A stretch of DNA of 64,000 bases from GCA-2683825 sp965662355 (GTDB taxonomy: Bacteria > Planctomycetota > UBA1135 > GCA-002686595), in assembly GCA_965662355.1 (NCBI GenBank), contig CBFIHP010000002.1:248001-312000 (forward strand), in the 5' to 3' direction. Numbering within the stretch: position 1 is the stretch's first letter; the number at the start of each line of letters is the position of its first letter. Made by a program: the position numbers and the translations under genes. The notes beneath the pieces were generated by a model that worked only from the letters and a program-made list of their open reading frames with translations, did no database searches and was not told the DNA's origin. Of this stretch, positions 1 to 8,567 are shown in pieces.

Positions 1-1
1 T

Positions 2-793
2 CTGGGGCTCGGACGCGGGTCCCACATTCGCCCCGAACACGGTGTCGGTATCGCGGCCGAGCACGCCCAGGCGCACGACGAGGAGTTCGTCGTCGTCGGG
101 GTGCTGGAGGCGACGAACACGCCCTCGGACCGCGTCGTTTGGATCCCGATCGAGGGCATCTTTCGCATGGGCGGACATGTGTTGCGCGGAGACGGCGAGA
201 CCTTCGCCGCCCAGCCTGGCGAGGAGATCCCCGAGCGCCATCGCGAAGTCAGCGCCGTGCTCTTGAAGCTGAAGAGTCCCCAGGCGGGTTTTCAACTGGA
301 GCGCGCGATCAATGGCGAGGGCACGCAGGCGACCCTGGCCTTCCCGATCGGCCGTTCGATCGCCGAGCTGTTCGACAAGCTGGGTTGGGTGAACCGCGTG
401 CTGGAGGTGGTGGCGTATCTCGTGTGTCTCGTGGCGGCGGGCGCGATTCTGGCCAGCCTGACGAACGCGATGAACGAAAGGCGGCGCGAGTTCGCCATTC
501 TGCGAGCACTTGGAGCACGACGGCGTACCGTGTTCGCGGCCATCGTGCTCGAGTCCAGCGCCATCGCGGGGGCGGGCGCGTGCTGTGGCTACGTGATCTA
601 CGGGCTCCTGTTCTTCGGGATCGCGCGCTCGATCGAGGTGCGTACCGGTGTCATCGTCGAGCCCGCCGACTTTCATCCGATCCTCGTTCTCGCCCCACTG
701 GGTATGGTCCTCTTGGGTGCACTGGCAGGCATCCTGCCGGCGTGGAAGGCCTACTCCACCGACGTGGCCACCCACCTCTCGTCGGGAGGCTGA
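2..793 (+). CDS. MacB/FtsX-type ABC transporter permease, 5' truncated
   Basis: C-terminal part of an inner-membrane permease; the frame is already open at the window edge, so the start lies outside. The visible part has a periplasmic-type region (about residues 1-120) and then a transmembrane segment around the VVAYLVCLVAAGAILASL stretch. Next comes the family-typical cytoplasmic signature MNERRREFAILRALGARR, followed by two more hydrophobic segments and a terminal LPAWKAYSTD. That RALGA motif followed by two transmembrane helices is the FtsX domain of MacB/LolC-like permeases, which work with an ABC ATPase on lipoproteins, peptides or drugs. The ATPase partner is presumably upstream. The next gene starts six bases after this stop, so the WD40 and DUF3299 genes are probably co-transcribed with it. 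Substrate unknown. Confidence 0.85.
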   Translation: MGLGRGSHIRPEHGVGIAAEHAQAHDEEFVVVGVLEATNTPSDRVVWIPIEGIFRMGGHVLRGDGETFAAQPGEEIPERHREVSAVLLKLKSPQAGFQLERAINGEGTQATLAFPIGRSIAELFDKLGWVNRVLEVVAYLVCLVAAGAILASLTNAMNERRREFAILRALGARRRTVFAAIVLESSAIAGAGACCGYVIYGLLFFGIARSIEVRTGVIVEPADFHPILVLAPLGMVLLGALAGILPAWKAYSTDVATHLSSGG

Positions 794-798
794 ACAGG

Positions 799-2982
799 AT
801 GAAAGAAGCACGTCGTTCCGGAACCCTCGTCGCCGCCCTCACCGGACTGGCTTTCCTGGCATCGTGGGCAGCGATCTATCGCTTGTTCGACAACCGCGAC
901 GAACTTCTCCTGCGCCAGACCGATCTGGTGCGGCGCAACGACGAGCTCGATGAGGACCTGGCGAAGGCCCACGCGTTGGTTGAGAGGACGCGCGCCGAGC
1001 TTTCGACGAATGCCAACGAGAAAGCAGCGCTTGCGGACAGTGCAAAAGAACTCGCGATCGCCGCGCGACGCACGAACGCGATGCGACTCCAGGCCGCGGA
1101 GATCGCGATCGAGGCCTCGCGTCTTGCTCGGGCGCAGGCGCTGCTCACGAGTGTCCCCGAGGAGGCGCGGGGTTTGTCCTGGAAGCTCCTTCAGTCGAGC
1201 TTACAACGACGCTTTCCGCTCCTGGTTGACGCGGAGGACGACATTCTCGCCCTGGCCACAGCACCAGGGCAGACGGAGATCGCAGTCGGAACACGCGAGG
1301 GGCGATTGCTCGGCTATGCGGTAGTACCGCCTGAGCATCCCGTGGCCGGGAGCATTGCGCCGCTCTTCGAGATCGAGGCCCACGAAGAGGCGATTTTCGC
1401 CTGCGCCTTCGATCCCGCGGGCAAGCGGCTCGCTGCTGGCGACCTGTCGGGCCAGGTCTCGGTCTGGGACATTGCCTCCGGAGACGACGTGGCCTCGTGC
1501 GACTTCGACGAGACGGTGACCGCTCTTGGCTTTGTCGACGAGACACACCTGGTCATCGGTGGTGATGACGGTCGGCTGGGCGTGTGGAACACCCAGACGG
1601 CCCATCTTTCCGAGTTGCGTGGCCACGATCGTTCGATCAACGCGATCGAGATCGATACCGAGCGTAGACGCTTCGCCAGCGCCAGTGACGACGCCCTCGT
1701 TCGGCTCTGGTCGGGAAGCGCGTTCGAGACCTTGATCGAGCTGGAAGGCCATGGCGATTGGGTACGGGACGTGGCCTTCGCGCCGGATGGCGTGACCCTC
1801 GCCAGCGCCTCCTCGGACCTGACGATTCGTCACTGGGACACGAACTCCGGCCAGGAGCTGCGCTCGAGCTCGACCCAGGGGGTCGAGGTCGTGGGCTTCG
1901 AATACGCGAGCGATGGCAGTGGTTGGTGCGCCTATGGTCGCTTCGGCGAGCTCCTCTTCGAGCGCGCGGGAGCACGCCTGGAATACGACGTGCCCCTGGT
2001 GGGAGGCATCGCGGTCCTCGGCGGTACGAGTGCACGGGATCTCTCGTGGCTGTCGCTGGCGATGGGGGGGGCGTTGTCGCTCTGGTGCGTGAACCCCGCT
2101 CCGAACTTTCGGGAACGCCAGGCCGACATGGGAGAGCTGCGCCGGCTGGCCACGAGTTCGAATGGAAATCGTGTCGTCGCCGCCGGAACCGACGGCGGAG
2201 TCTGGCTCTTCGAAGCCGAAGAGGTGCAGCGCATCGGAGGCCATCGCGGCTCTTGCATGGCTGTGGCGCTCTCCGTCGACGGCAATTCGTGCGCCTCGGG
2301 GGGACGGGATGGCAAGGCGCGGGTGTTCGATCTGGCCCCGCAGGTGCGCGAGCGGCTGGTGCTCGACGTCGACGACAATCCCGTCGTGGCGGTCGCATTC
2401 TCACCGGACGCGAGTCGTGTCGCTTGTGTCTCGAGGATCGGTCTCATGCGTTCCTTCGATACAACGAGCGGCAAGCTCCTGAGGGAGATCCCTCCTCCAC
2501 GAAAGGGCATCGCCGTGGCGACGCTCGACGCCAACGCCAAGCTCCTGGCCTGGATCGGTGACGGCGGGACCATACGAACCTGGGATGTCGTCACGGGAGA
2601 GCGCGTGCATCCGTTGCGCGACCGTGAGCTGGGACGCGTCGCGGCCCTCGACCTGGCCGAAAACGGTTTGCGCCTGGCTTGCTCGAACAACGACAGCTCG
2701 GCCCATGTCTACGATCTCGAGACCAAGGAGCGCATCTGCGTCGTCACGGACCCGGACCTTTCCATCTGGTCACTGGCTATCGATGCGCTGGGCGAGACCC
2801 TGGCCACCGCGTCTCGGGATGGGGTCATCCAGCTGTGGGACGTGGAGAGCGGCGAGCGTCTCGTGCGCCTGCGAGGCCGACACGAGGCGATACTCTCGCT
2901 CGCGTTTCGTCGCGACGGCAAGGCTCTCTATGCCGGCACCGACGGGGGTCGGCTGGAGATCTTCGAAGTGGAGCTAGAATAG
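799..2982 (+). CDS. Membrane-anchored WD40 repeat protein
   Basis: 727 residues. I chose the ATG just after the permease stop because it gives a basic N-terminus and one transmembrane helix (about residues 8-27). A charged heptad-like segment follows (about 35-135, rich in E, R, A, L), likely a coiled coil. The rest is a run of WD40 repeats, recognisable by recurring GH...V..LAFSPDG..LAS.S.D..IR.WD units such as GHGDWVRDVAFAPDG and IQLWDVESGERLVRLRGRHE. I count roughly ten to twelve blades, enough for one or two propellers. WD40 propellers are protein-binding scaffolds with no catalysis. Because it directly follows an ABC permease and precedes a DUF3299 gene, it may be a scaffold or regulator of that transporter; this is inference. 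An open frame extends upstream to 139 but overlaps the permease and is not protein-like there. Confidence 0.88.
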   Translation: MKEARRSGTLVAALTGLAFLASWAAIYRLFDNRDELLLRQTDLVRRNDELDEDLAKAHALVERTRAELSTNANEKAALADSAKELAIAARRTNAMRLQAAEIAIEASRLARAQALLTSVPEEARGLSWKLLQSSLQRRFPLLVDAEDDILALATAPGQTEIAVGTREGRLLGYAVVPPEHPVAGSIAPLFEIEAHEEAIFACAFDPAGKRLAAGDLSGQVSVWDIASGDDVASCDFDETVTALGFVDETHLVIGGDDGRLGVWNTQTAHLSELRGHDRSINAIEIDTERRRFASASDDALVRLWSGSAFETLIELEGHGDWVRDVAFAPDGVTLASASSDLTIRHWDTNSGQELRSSSTQGVEVVGFEYASDGSGWCAYGRFGELLFERAGARLEYDVPLVGGIAVLGGTSARDLSWLSLAMGGALSLWCVNPAPNFRERQADMGELRRLATSSNGNRVVAAGTDGGVWLFEAEEVQRIGGHRGSCMAVALSVDGNSCASGGRDGKARVFDLAPQVRERLVLDVDDNPVVAVAFSPDASRVACVSRIGLMRSFDTTSGKLLREIPPPRKGIAVATLDANAKLLAWIGDGGTIRTWDVVTGERVHPLRDRELGRVAALDLAENGLRLACSNNDSSAHVYDLETKERICVVTDPDLSIWSLAIDALGETLATASRDGVIQLWDVESGERLVRLRGRHEAILSLAFRRDGKALYAGTDGGRLEIFEVELE

Positions 2983-2989
2983 GTATCCC

Positions 2990-3607
2990 ATGCTTCTGCG
3001 CTTTTCGAGCCTCGGATCCATCACCGCCTTCTTCGTCAGCCTGGCGTGCCTCGTCTGGGTCTGGCGCGAAACAGCAAAGCCCCTGCCTGCCCTGACGCTG
3101 CGGCCGATCCGCGGAGCGGCTCTCGACGCGCCCCTCGCGGGCCAGTGGAACATGCATCCCGCCGGCGTATCGAGAGAAGCTCCTCTGGAGATCCCTGACA
3201 CGGGCGCGGTCTCGATCGAGCTCGCCCACCTGGCCTTCGACGACTACGACCCCCCCGAGTTGCGCGGTGCGAATGCCGAAGCGCTCGGGCCCAAGGCCTT
3301 CCCCGAGACGATCGAGAAGCTTCACGGGCGCGAAATCGAGATCGAGGGCTTTCCGCTCATCATGGAATTTGGCGACGAGGGGGCCCAGGAGTTGCTCTTG
3401 ACGCGCTTTCCACCCGGGTGTTGCTTTGGCACGGTACCGGTGATGGACGAGTGGATTTCCGTGAGCGTCGGCGAGGGCGACGTGGATCCCGGTACCGGCT
3501 ACGATCCCATTCGCATGCGCGGGCGGTTCTTCGCGGGCGAGGTGCTTGACGACAACGGTTTTGTCGAGAGCCTGTATCGCCTGGAAGGGGCGCAACTCGC
3601 GGACTGA
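2990..3607 (+). CDS. DUF3299-family protein, membrane-anchored or secreted
   Basis: 205 residues, starting seven bases after the WD40 stop. An N-terminal hydrophobic segment (about residues 6-22) looks like a signal anchor. The C-terminal half shows the DUF3299 pattern: a strand IEIEGFPLIM, then LLTRFPPGCCFGTVPVMDEWISVSV, then MRGRFFAGEVLDDNGFVESLYRLEGAQL. In DUF3299 proteins this small beta-rich domain often lies next to MacB-like ABC permeases and lipoproteins, as it does here after gene 2-793. Its biochemical role is unknown. It may be a periplasmic accessory of the transporter; the CC pair in the conserved CCFG motif is a family feature and could be redox-active or bind metal. Family assignment is from remembered motifs. 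Confidence 0.75.
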   Translation: MLLRFSSLGSITAFFVSLACLVWVWRETAKPLPALTLRPIRGAALDAPLAGQWNMHPAGVSREAPLEIPDTGAVSIELAHLAFDDYDPPELRGANAEALGPKAFPETIEKLHGREIEIEGFPLIMEFGDEGAQELLLTRFPPGCCFGTVPVMDEWISVSVGEGDVDPGTGYDPIRMRGRFFAGEVLDDNGFVESLYRLEGAQLAD

Positions 3608-3614
3608 TCTCGGG

Positions 3615-4814
3615 ATGAACTCGCATATAGAACCGAAGGGTCCGAAAAAACGCCGGACGTGGTGGATCCGGCTCGGAGTCGCGGGATTTGCCATGTTCCT
3701 GGCCGTGGTCGCGGCCGAGGTCGTGCTGCGCCAGACCCTACGCGAGGTGCGCGAGTACTACGTGTGGTGGCCGCATCTTCAGCGCACCTTTCAAGTCGAG
3801 GCGGGCTTGATGCCCGGCGTCGAGGGGCGCACCCAGTTCCTCGTCAGTTCCATCGGCCTGCGCGCGGACGAGCTTTCCGAAGAAGACGACTACCGCATGC
3901 TGGCGGTGGGGGGCAGCACGACCGAGTGCCTGTTTCTCGATCAAGACATCGCCTGGCCCGAGGGCGTGGAACACGTACTGAATCAGGGCCAGGATCGCCT
4001 GCGTGTCTGGATGGGCAACGCGGGCAAGAGCGGATTGAACACGCGCGATCATATCGTGCAGTTGAAGCACATTTTGCCGCTGGTTTCGAGGGTTGACGCC
4101 GTCGTCATGATGATCGGCGTCAACGACATGATGTTGCGGCTCTCGCGGGATGACGATTACAACCCCGATTTCATGCAGGAGGAAAATGCCGAGACGGTCA
4201 TCCTGCCGCGTTCGTTCCAGATGCTCCCGATTCAGCACGAGACGCGCTATCTCGCCTTTCAGAAGACGGCCCTCTGGCGACTCGCCACGCGCGTGAAGGA
4301 CTCGCTTTTTGAGAGCAACAAGGTTCAGGACAACGCCGGGCGGAACATCATTCGCTGGCGCGAGCACCGCAATAGTGCTCCGGCGTGGCTCGACGAGCTA
4401 CCGGACATCACGGCGGGTTTGAAGGAGTACCGTCGCAACATCCGCGAGCTGATCCGGATCTGTCGCGAATGCGGAGTGCGTCCTGTCTTCATGACCCAGC
4501 CTGCGATCTGGACCGAGGACTTTCCCGAAGCACTCGAACGTTACCTCTGGGTAGGGGGCATCGGCGATTACATGGAGGTGCCGGGGAGCACCTACTACAC
4601 GGTCGACGTGCTCATGCAGGCCATGGAACTCTACAACGCGTCGGTACTGGATATCTGCGCGCAAGAGGGCGTCGATTGCTTCGATGTCGCCGCTGTGTTG
4701 CCGCGGAATACCGCCTCGTTCTATGACGACATCCACTTCAACGCCGGTGGGGGGAAGCGCGTCAGCGAGTTGTTCGGCGCCTACATGCTGGAGCGCGCGC
4801 CTTTTAGCGAGTGA
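3615..4814 (+). CDS. SGNH/GDSL-type hydrolase with N-terminal membrane anchor
   Basis: 399 residues. The start is the ATG eight bases after the DUF3299 stop; it gives a basic N-terminus (KKRRTWWIR) and a transmembrane segment at about 17-38. The blocks of the SGNH superfamily are visible: the nucleophile region VGGSTTE, the GVND block (VVMMIGVNDM) and a C-terminal DDIHFN carrying the catalytic Asp and His. The nucleophile block is GGST rather than GDSL, as in many membrane-anchored SGNH proteins. These enzymes are esterases, acyltransferases or deacetylases acting on polysaccharides or lipids, so a periplasmic or surface-facing hydrolase or O-acyl esterase is likely. Substrate cannot be read. 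Last gene of the rightward cluster; it ends six bases from the convergent UnbV gene. Confidence 0.82.
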   Translation: MNSHIEPKGPKKRRTWWIRLGVAGFAMFLAVVAAEVVLRQTLREVREYYVWWPHLQRTFQVEAGLMPGVEGRTQFLVSSIGLRADELSEEDDYRMLAVGGSTTECLFLDQDIAWPEGVEHVLNQGQDRLRVWMGNAGKSGLNTRDHIVQLKHILPLVSRVDAVVMMIGVNDMMLRLSRDDDYNPDFMQEENAETVILPRSFQMLPIQHETRYLAFQKTALWRLATRVKDSLFESNKVQDNAGRNIIRWREHRNSAPAWLDELPDITAGLKEYRRNIRELIRICRECGVRPVFMTQPAIWTEDFPEALERYLWVGGIGDYMEVPGSTYYTVDVLMQAMELYNASVLDICAQEGVDCFDVAAVLPRNTASFYDDIHFNAGGGKRVSELFGAYMLERAPFSE

Positions 4815-4820
4815 GACTCG

Positions 4821-7064
4821 TTACTGCTTGAACGGCATCCGGGTCTGGCGCACGGCCTCGAACTCGTTCTGGCCCTCGGTGATACGTACCAGATGGTCGG
4901 CGGGTAGATTCTCGAAGAGCTGTGTGCCGCCGGAAGGCCAGTGGATTTCCAAGCGGCGCACCTCTTGGGCGCTTCCCAGGCCGATGTGCTGTTCGAGGGG
5001 GTTGGCGCCGAAGCTTCCGCCCGTGCCGACGACGCGATGGATCGAGCGCTTCCGGGCGCCTTCGCCCAGGACGCAGTGCAGTCGAGCACCTACGGCGGAG
5101 CGCACGGAGCGCGTGCCTCGCAGGCGGATCTTGATCCAGTGGTTCTCGAACCCAGGGTTCTCGAAGAGCACGTTACCGAAGGCGTCCGCGTAGAAGCCCC
5201 CGCCCATCTGCTCGAAGATATCTTGGTCCCCGTCGTGGTCGAGGTCCGCGAAGACGACGCCATGGCCCTTTTGCAGGTGCCCGAATCCACCCGGCAAGGT
5301 CACGTCGGTGAAGCCTCGGCCTCGATCGTTGCGATACATCAGGTTGGGCATGATCCCATCGAAGTACGGGTAACCTGTGCCAAGGTAGAAATCCAGCCAA
5401 CCGTCATTGTCGAGGTCACCGAAGTTCGAGCCCATCGTCAAGGTCACGCGCTCGAGTCCGCGCTCGAGGCTGACGTCCTTGAAGCCGCCCTTGCCGTCGC
5501 CGCGATAGAGCTGCGCATGTTCGGCCGTGTGTTTCTGCCCCGTGAAACTGGCCACGGCGGGGTAGAGCCGTAAACCCTCACCGCTGCCCTGGTTGTCCTC
5601 GGCGCCGAGCTGATGATAGCTGGCGACGTACAGATCCAGGTTGCCGTCGTTGTCGAAGTCCCAGAACCAACAGGCGAAGCTCTGTTTCGGGTTGCGCACG
5701 CCGAGCTTGCCGGCCACGTCCTCAAAAGCCCCCTGACCCTGGTTCCGGTACAGGCGATTCGAACCACCCTGATTCGATACGTAGAGGTCGATGCGCCCAT
5801 CGGTGTCGTAGTCACCCCAGCTGACACCCTTGGCGTACTGGAAATTCGTCACCCGCGCTTCGCGTGCAGCGTCATGAAACGTGCCGTCGCCCTGGTTTTG
5901 GAAGAGCTCTGAGGGGAAGCGGTATTGCTTGGAAGATTCGTTGCCGATGTAGAGGTCGAGATCGCCATCGGCGTCGTAATCGGCCCAGCCCGCCGCCTGG
6001 GTCGGATAGTGCTCGAGCCCCAGGCCGGCCAAGAAGCTCACGTCACGAAAATGTGCCGCGCCATCGTTGCGCAGTAGTGAGTTCGGATGGCGGCCCGACT
6101 CTCCGTGCAGCCACGCGCCACGCAGGACGAGGATGTCGGCGTCGCCGTCGGAATCGTAGTCGGCGTGATTCAGGTTCAGACCGCCTTTGAAACCGATCAG
6201 CCCCGCCTCCTTGCTCCTGTTCACGAACTCGCCCGCGGCGGTGCGCAGGAACAACGTCAGCGACACGGCTGGATCCCAGCTGGAGGTCACGATGTCGAGA
6301 CGCCCGTCACCATCGAAGTCCTCGATACCGGCACCTCCGGCCATGTCGAGTACGTTGACGCCCTGCTCGGGGGCGATGTCGACGAAGCGTGGGAAAGCGA
6401 CGTCGCTCTGAAAGTGCTCCGGCGGAATGCGATGTTCTGCGGGAACACCTTCGGGATACACCCCGAGCGCCATGGCCGCGAGATTGCCTAGCCACTCGCT
6501 CGAACGTCGTCTGGGTGCGCCCTTCGGTTGGCGCGCGGCGAACTCGAGGAAGTAACGCTGGGCCTTTTCCGTGGCTTGCTTTTCCACGAAGATACCCTGC
6601 TCGCGGATGGGCAGGATGCAGCTCTGGGACGTGTGGCGCGCCACGCAATTCTGGGATTCACCCAGGCGCATGCAGGAGAGAGCGAGCTGGTAGGTCAGCT
6701 TGTCTCGCAGCTTGGGAAAGCTATCGGGATCGTTATCGACCAGGAGGGCATAGCCTTTTTCGAGTAGCTCGACGGCTCGCTCGAGGTGTTCTCCGGCACG
6801 CAGCTCGAGCACCCCCGCGGTCATGTTCATCTGCACTAGCGACAACCAGGGCAGGTCGGCCGGGGCCTCGGCGATTCGTTGTCGATACTCGTTCAACAGC
6901 GTGGTCGTCAGGTAGCTGTTCTGTTCGGGCGTCAGGCGTTCGACCCGAGCCAGTTCGCGGAGCATGCGTTGATGCGATTGCTCGATCGCCGCCGTGACTG
7001 CGGGATCTTCCTGGCAGGGGAACGGCGCGAGGAGAAACAGGCTGATCGAAAGAACGGAAAGCAT
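4821..7064 (-). CDS. Secreted FG-GAP/VCBS repeat protein with C-terminal ASPIC/UnbV domain (CRTAC1-like)
   Basis: 747 residues with a clear signal peptide (MLSVLSISLFLLAPFPCQ). Residues of about 20-210 are helical, possibly TPR-like. Then come at least seven FG-GAP/VCBS repeats, each with a calcium-binding loop of the type D.DGDGRLD, DYDSDGDADI, DLDNDGWLDFY. A C-terminal ASPIC/UnbV domain follows (about 650-735), with VGARL, GTGGSFGANPLEQHIGLG and LEIHWPSGGTQ. Such proteins form seven-bladed propellers outside the cytoplasm and probably bind ligands or matrix; no enzymatic role is established. It is one of three members of this family in the window (see 27577 and 31401). It is the last gene of a leftward cluster that includes a sulfatase-like gene ten bases upstream. 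Confidence 0.88.
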   Translation of the reverse strand: MLSVLSISLFLLAPFPCQEDPAVTAAIEQSHQRMLRELARVERLTPEQNSYLTTTLLNEYRQRIAEAPADLPWLSLVQMNMTAGVLELRAGEHLERAVELLEKGYALLVDNDPDSFPKLRDKLTYQLALSCMRLGESQNCVARHTSQSCILPIREQGIFVEKQATEKAQRYFLEFAARQPKGAPRRRSSEWLGNLAAMALGVYPEGVPAEHRIPPEHFQSDVAFPRFVDIAPEQGVNVLDMAGGAGIEDFDGDGRLDIVTSSWDPAVSLTLFLRTAAGEFVNRSKEAGLIGFKGGLNLNHADYDSDGDADILVLRGAWLHGESGRHPNSLLRNDGAAHFRDVSFLAGLGLEHYPTQAAGWADYDADGDLDLYIGNESSKQYRFPSELFQNQGDGTFHDAAREARVTNFQYAKGVSWGDYDTDGRIDLYVSNQGGSNRLYRNQGQGAFEDVAGKLGVRNPKQSFACWFWDFDNDGNLDLYVASYHQLGAEDNQGSGEGLRLYPAVASFTGQKHTAEHAQLYRGDGKGGFKDVSLERGLERVTLTMGSNFGDLDNDGWLDFYLGTGYPYFDGIMPNLMYRNDRGRGFTDVTLPGGFGHLQKGHGVVFADLDHDGDQDIFEQMGGGFYADAFGNVLFENPGFENHWIKIRLRGTRSVRSAVGARLHCVLGEGARKRSIHRVVGTGGSFGANPLEQHIGLGSAQEVRRLEIHWPSGGTQLFENLPADHLVRITEGQNEFEAVRQTRMPFKQ

Positions 7065-7073
7065 CGCGAACGG

Positions 7074-8510
7074 TCAGTGCCCGTGGCCGTCGTCTTGGTC
7101 GACGGGGTCGTGCTCATCCTCTTCGCCTGTGTAGCCCAGGGCCTCGAGGGCTTTCAGGTCGGCCTCTTTCTTGTCGATGGCGACGCCTTCGAGCGCGACG
7201 GCGACGAGGCTTTCCTTGAGACTGGCGAAGCGTTGCATGATCTCGCCGATCCGAGCTTCGTTGTCCTTGGAGATGTCGTGCGACTCGTAGGGGTCCTCGA
7301 GCACGTCGTACAGGTAGGTGTTCGAGCGCATGGTCATGGTGCGAAACCGACCTGCCGTGACCCCGTACCAGCCGGCACCCATGTGGGCCACGAGGCGTTC
7401 ACCGGTTATCTCCTCGGTCAGAAGGCTCTGGCCGTAGCCGGTCGGTCCCTTCAACTCGAAAGCTTCGAGGATGGTCGGCATCACATCCAGGTGACTGACC
7501 ATGGCCGGGACGCGATCGTAGGTGCCATCGTGTTGCGTGGGCGGATGGGCGTAGCCTTTCGGATAGCGCACGATGAACGGCACCCGCACCAGCTCGTCAT
7601 GCAGGTGTTGGCCGTGGGAGAACCAGAAGTTGCGCTCACCCATGGATTCGCCATGGTCGGCGGTGAAGATGACGAGCGTCCCCTCCAGCAGGCCCTTCTT
7701 CTCGAAGTAGCGCAGGAGGCGTCCTACCTCACGATCGAAGAAGCGGATCTCGGCGTCGTAGCGGATGCGATACTGCTCGGGGGCGCGAAGACCATCCAGC
7801 GCTTGATATTCCGGCAGCTCGCCGCGGCCGTGTTGCTTCGTGCCGACACCAAGCTGAGCCTCGCCTGTGAGCGGTCGCTCGAGCAGCTCGACACAGTCGT
7901 CGGGCGGAGTGTAGGGACCGTGGGGGTCCTGGTAATGGACCCACAGAAAGAAGCGCTCGTCCTGGCCCCATTTCAACCACTGCAACACCGCATCCGTCGT
8001 GTCCTTGGCATTGCGCTCGACCATGTCGGGCCGGTTGACCTCGCGCGTGGTCATCTTGTCGTCGTAGTGATCGAAGCCTTGCTGGAGACCGGCCTCGGCG
8101 AGTCCACGTCGGGCAAGGACCCAGTTCGAGAGCACCGCGGCGGTGGGGATGCCTTCGCTCTGCACGATCTCTGTCAGGGAGATGGCGTGGGGGTGGATCT
8201 GCACCCGGTTGTTCTTGATACCGAGTTCGTCCGGCAGGCGCCCGGTGAAGAGCGAGCTCATGGCCGGCGTCGTCATCGGAGCCGTCGAATAGGCCCGATC
8301 GTAAACCACGCCAGCCTCCGCGAATTCGTCGAGGAAGGGCGTCGTCGGGTGCTCGTAGCCGTAGGCTCCGAGCCGATCGGCCCGCAGTGTGTCGCAGGTG
8401 ATCAAGAGCACGCGCTCGATGGGGCCATCCGATGATGTGGCGGGCCCACAGGCGGAAAAGGCGATCGCAAAGAAGGCCAGCCACCTCTGAAGGAGACAGG
8501 GGGTGATCAT
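7074..8510 (-). CDS. Sulfatase-superfamily lipoprotein (alkaline-phosphatase fold)
   Basis: About 478 residues from the ATG at 8510, chosen because it places a lipoprotein signal (ending FSACGP) at the N-terminus; an in-frame upstream start at 8549 is possible. The metal-binding N-terminal motif of the fold is present (LLITCDTLRADRLGAYGY), as are TADHGESMGE (second metal site) and the late HG...LVRVPFIVRYPKG region. The usual formylglycine motif (C/S-x-P-x-R) is replaced by TTPAMSSLFTG, with Thr at the nucleophile position and no Arg. A classical formylglycine sulfatase is therefore unlikely. Members with Thr there act as phospho- or phosphoethanolamine transferases or phosphodiesterases. Substrate unknown; probably exported and lipid-anchored. 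Confidence 0.83.
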   Translation of the reverse strand: MITPCLLQRWLAFFAIAFSACGPATSSDGPIERVLLITCDTLRADRLGAYGYEHPTTPFLDEFAEAGVVYDRAYSTAPMTTPAMSSLFTGRLPDELGIKNNRVQIHPHAISLTEIVQSEGIPTAAVLSNWVLARRGLAEAGLQQGFDHYDDKMTTREVNRPDMVERNAKDTTDAVLQWLKWGQDERFFLWVHYQDPHGPYTPPDDCVELLERPLTGEAQLGVGTKQHGRGELPEYQALDGLRAPEQYRIRYDAEIRFFDREVGRLLRYFEKKGLLEGTLVIFTADHGESMGERNFWFSHGQHLHDELVRVPFIVRYPKGYAHPPTQHDGTYDRVPAMVSHLDVMPTILEAFELKGPTGYGQSLLTEEITGERLVAHMGAGWYGVTAGRFRTMTMRSNTYLYDVLEDPYESHDISKDNEARIGEIMQRFASLKESLVAVALEGVAIDKKEADLKALEALGYTGEEDEHDPVDQDDGHGH

Positions 8511-8567
8511 GCAGCAGAGAATCCTATCCGTGGGCAGGCATACGGTCACGGAGCGCAGGGGTTGGAT

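Noticed and set aside
6879..8435. Plus-strand frame of 518 residues
   Set aside because: It is antisense to the sulfatase-like and UnbV genes, which have clear motifs; GC-rich DNA makes such mirror frames common.
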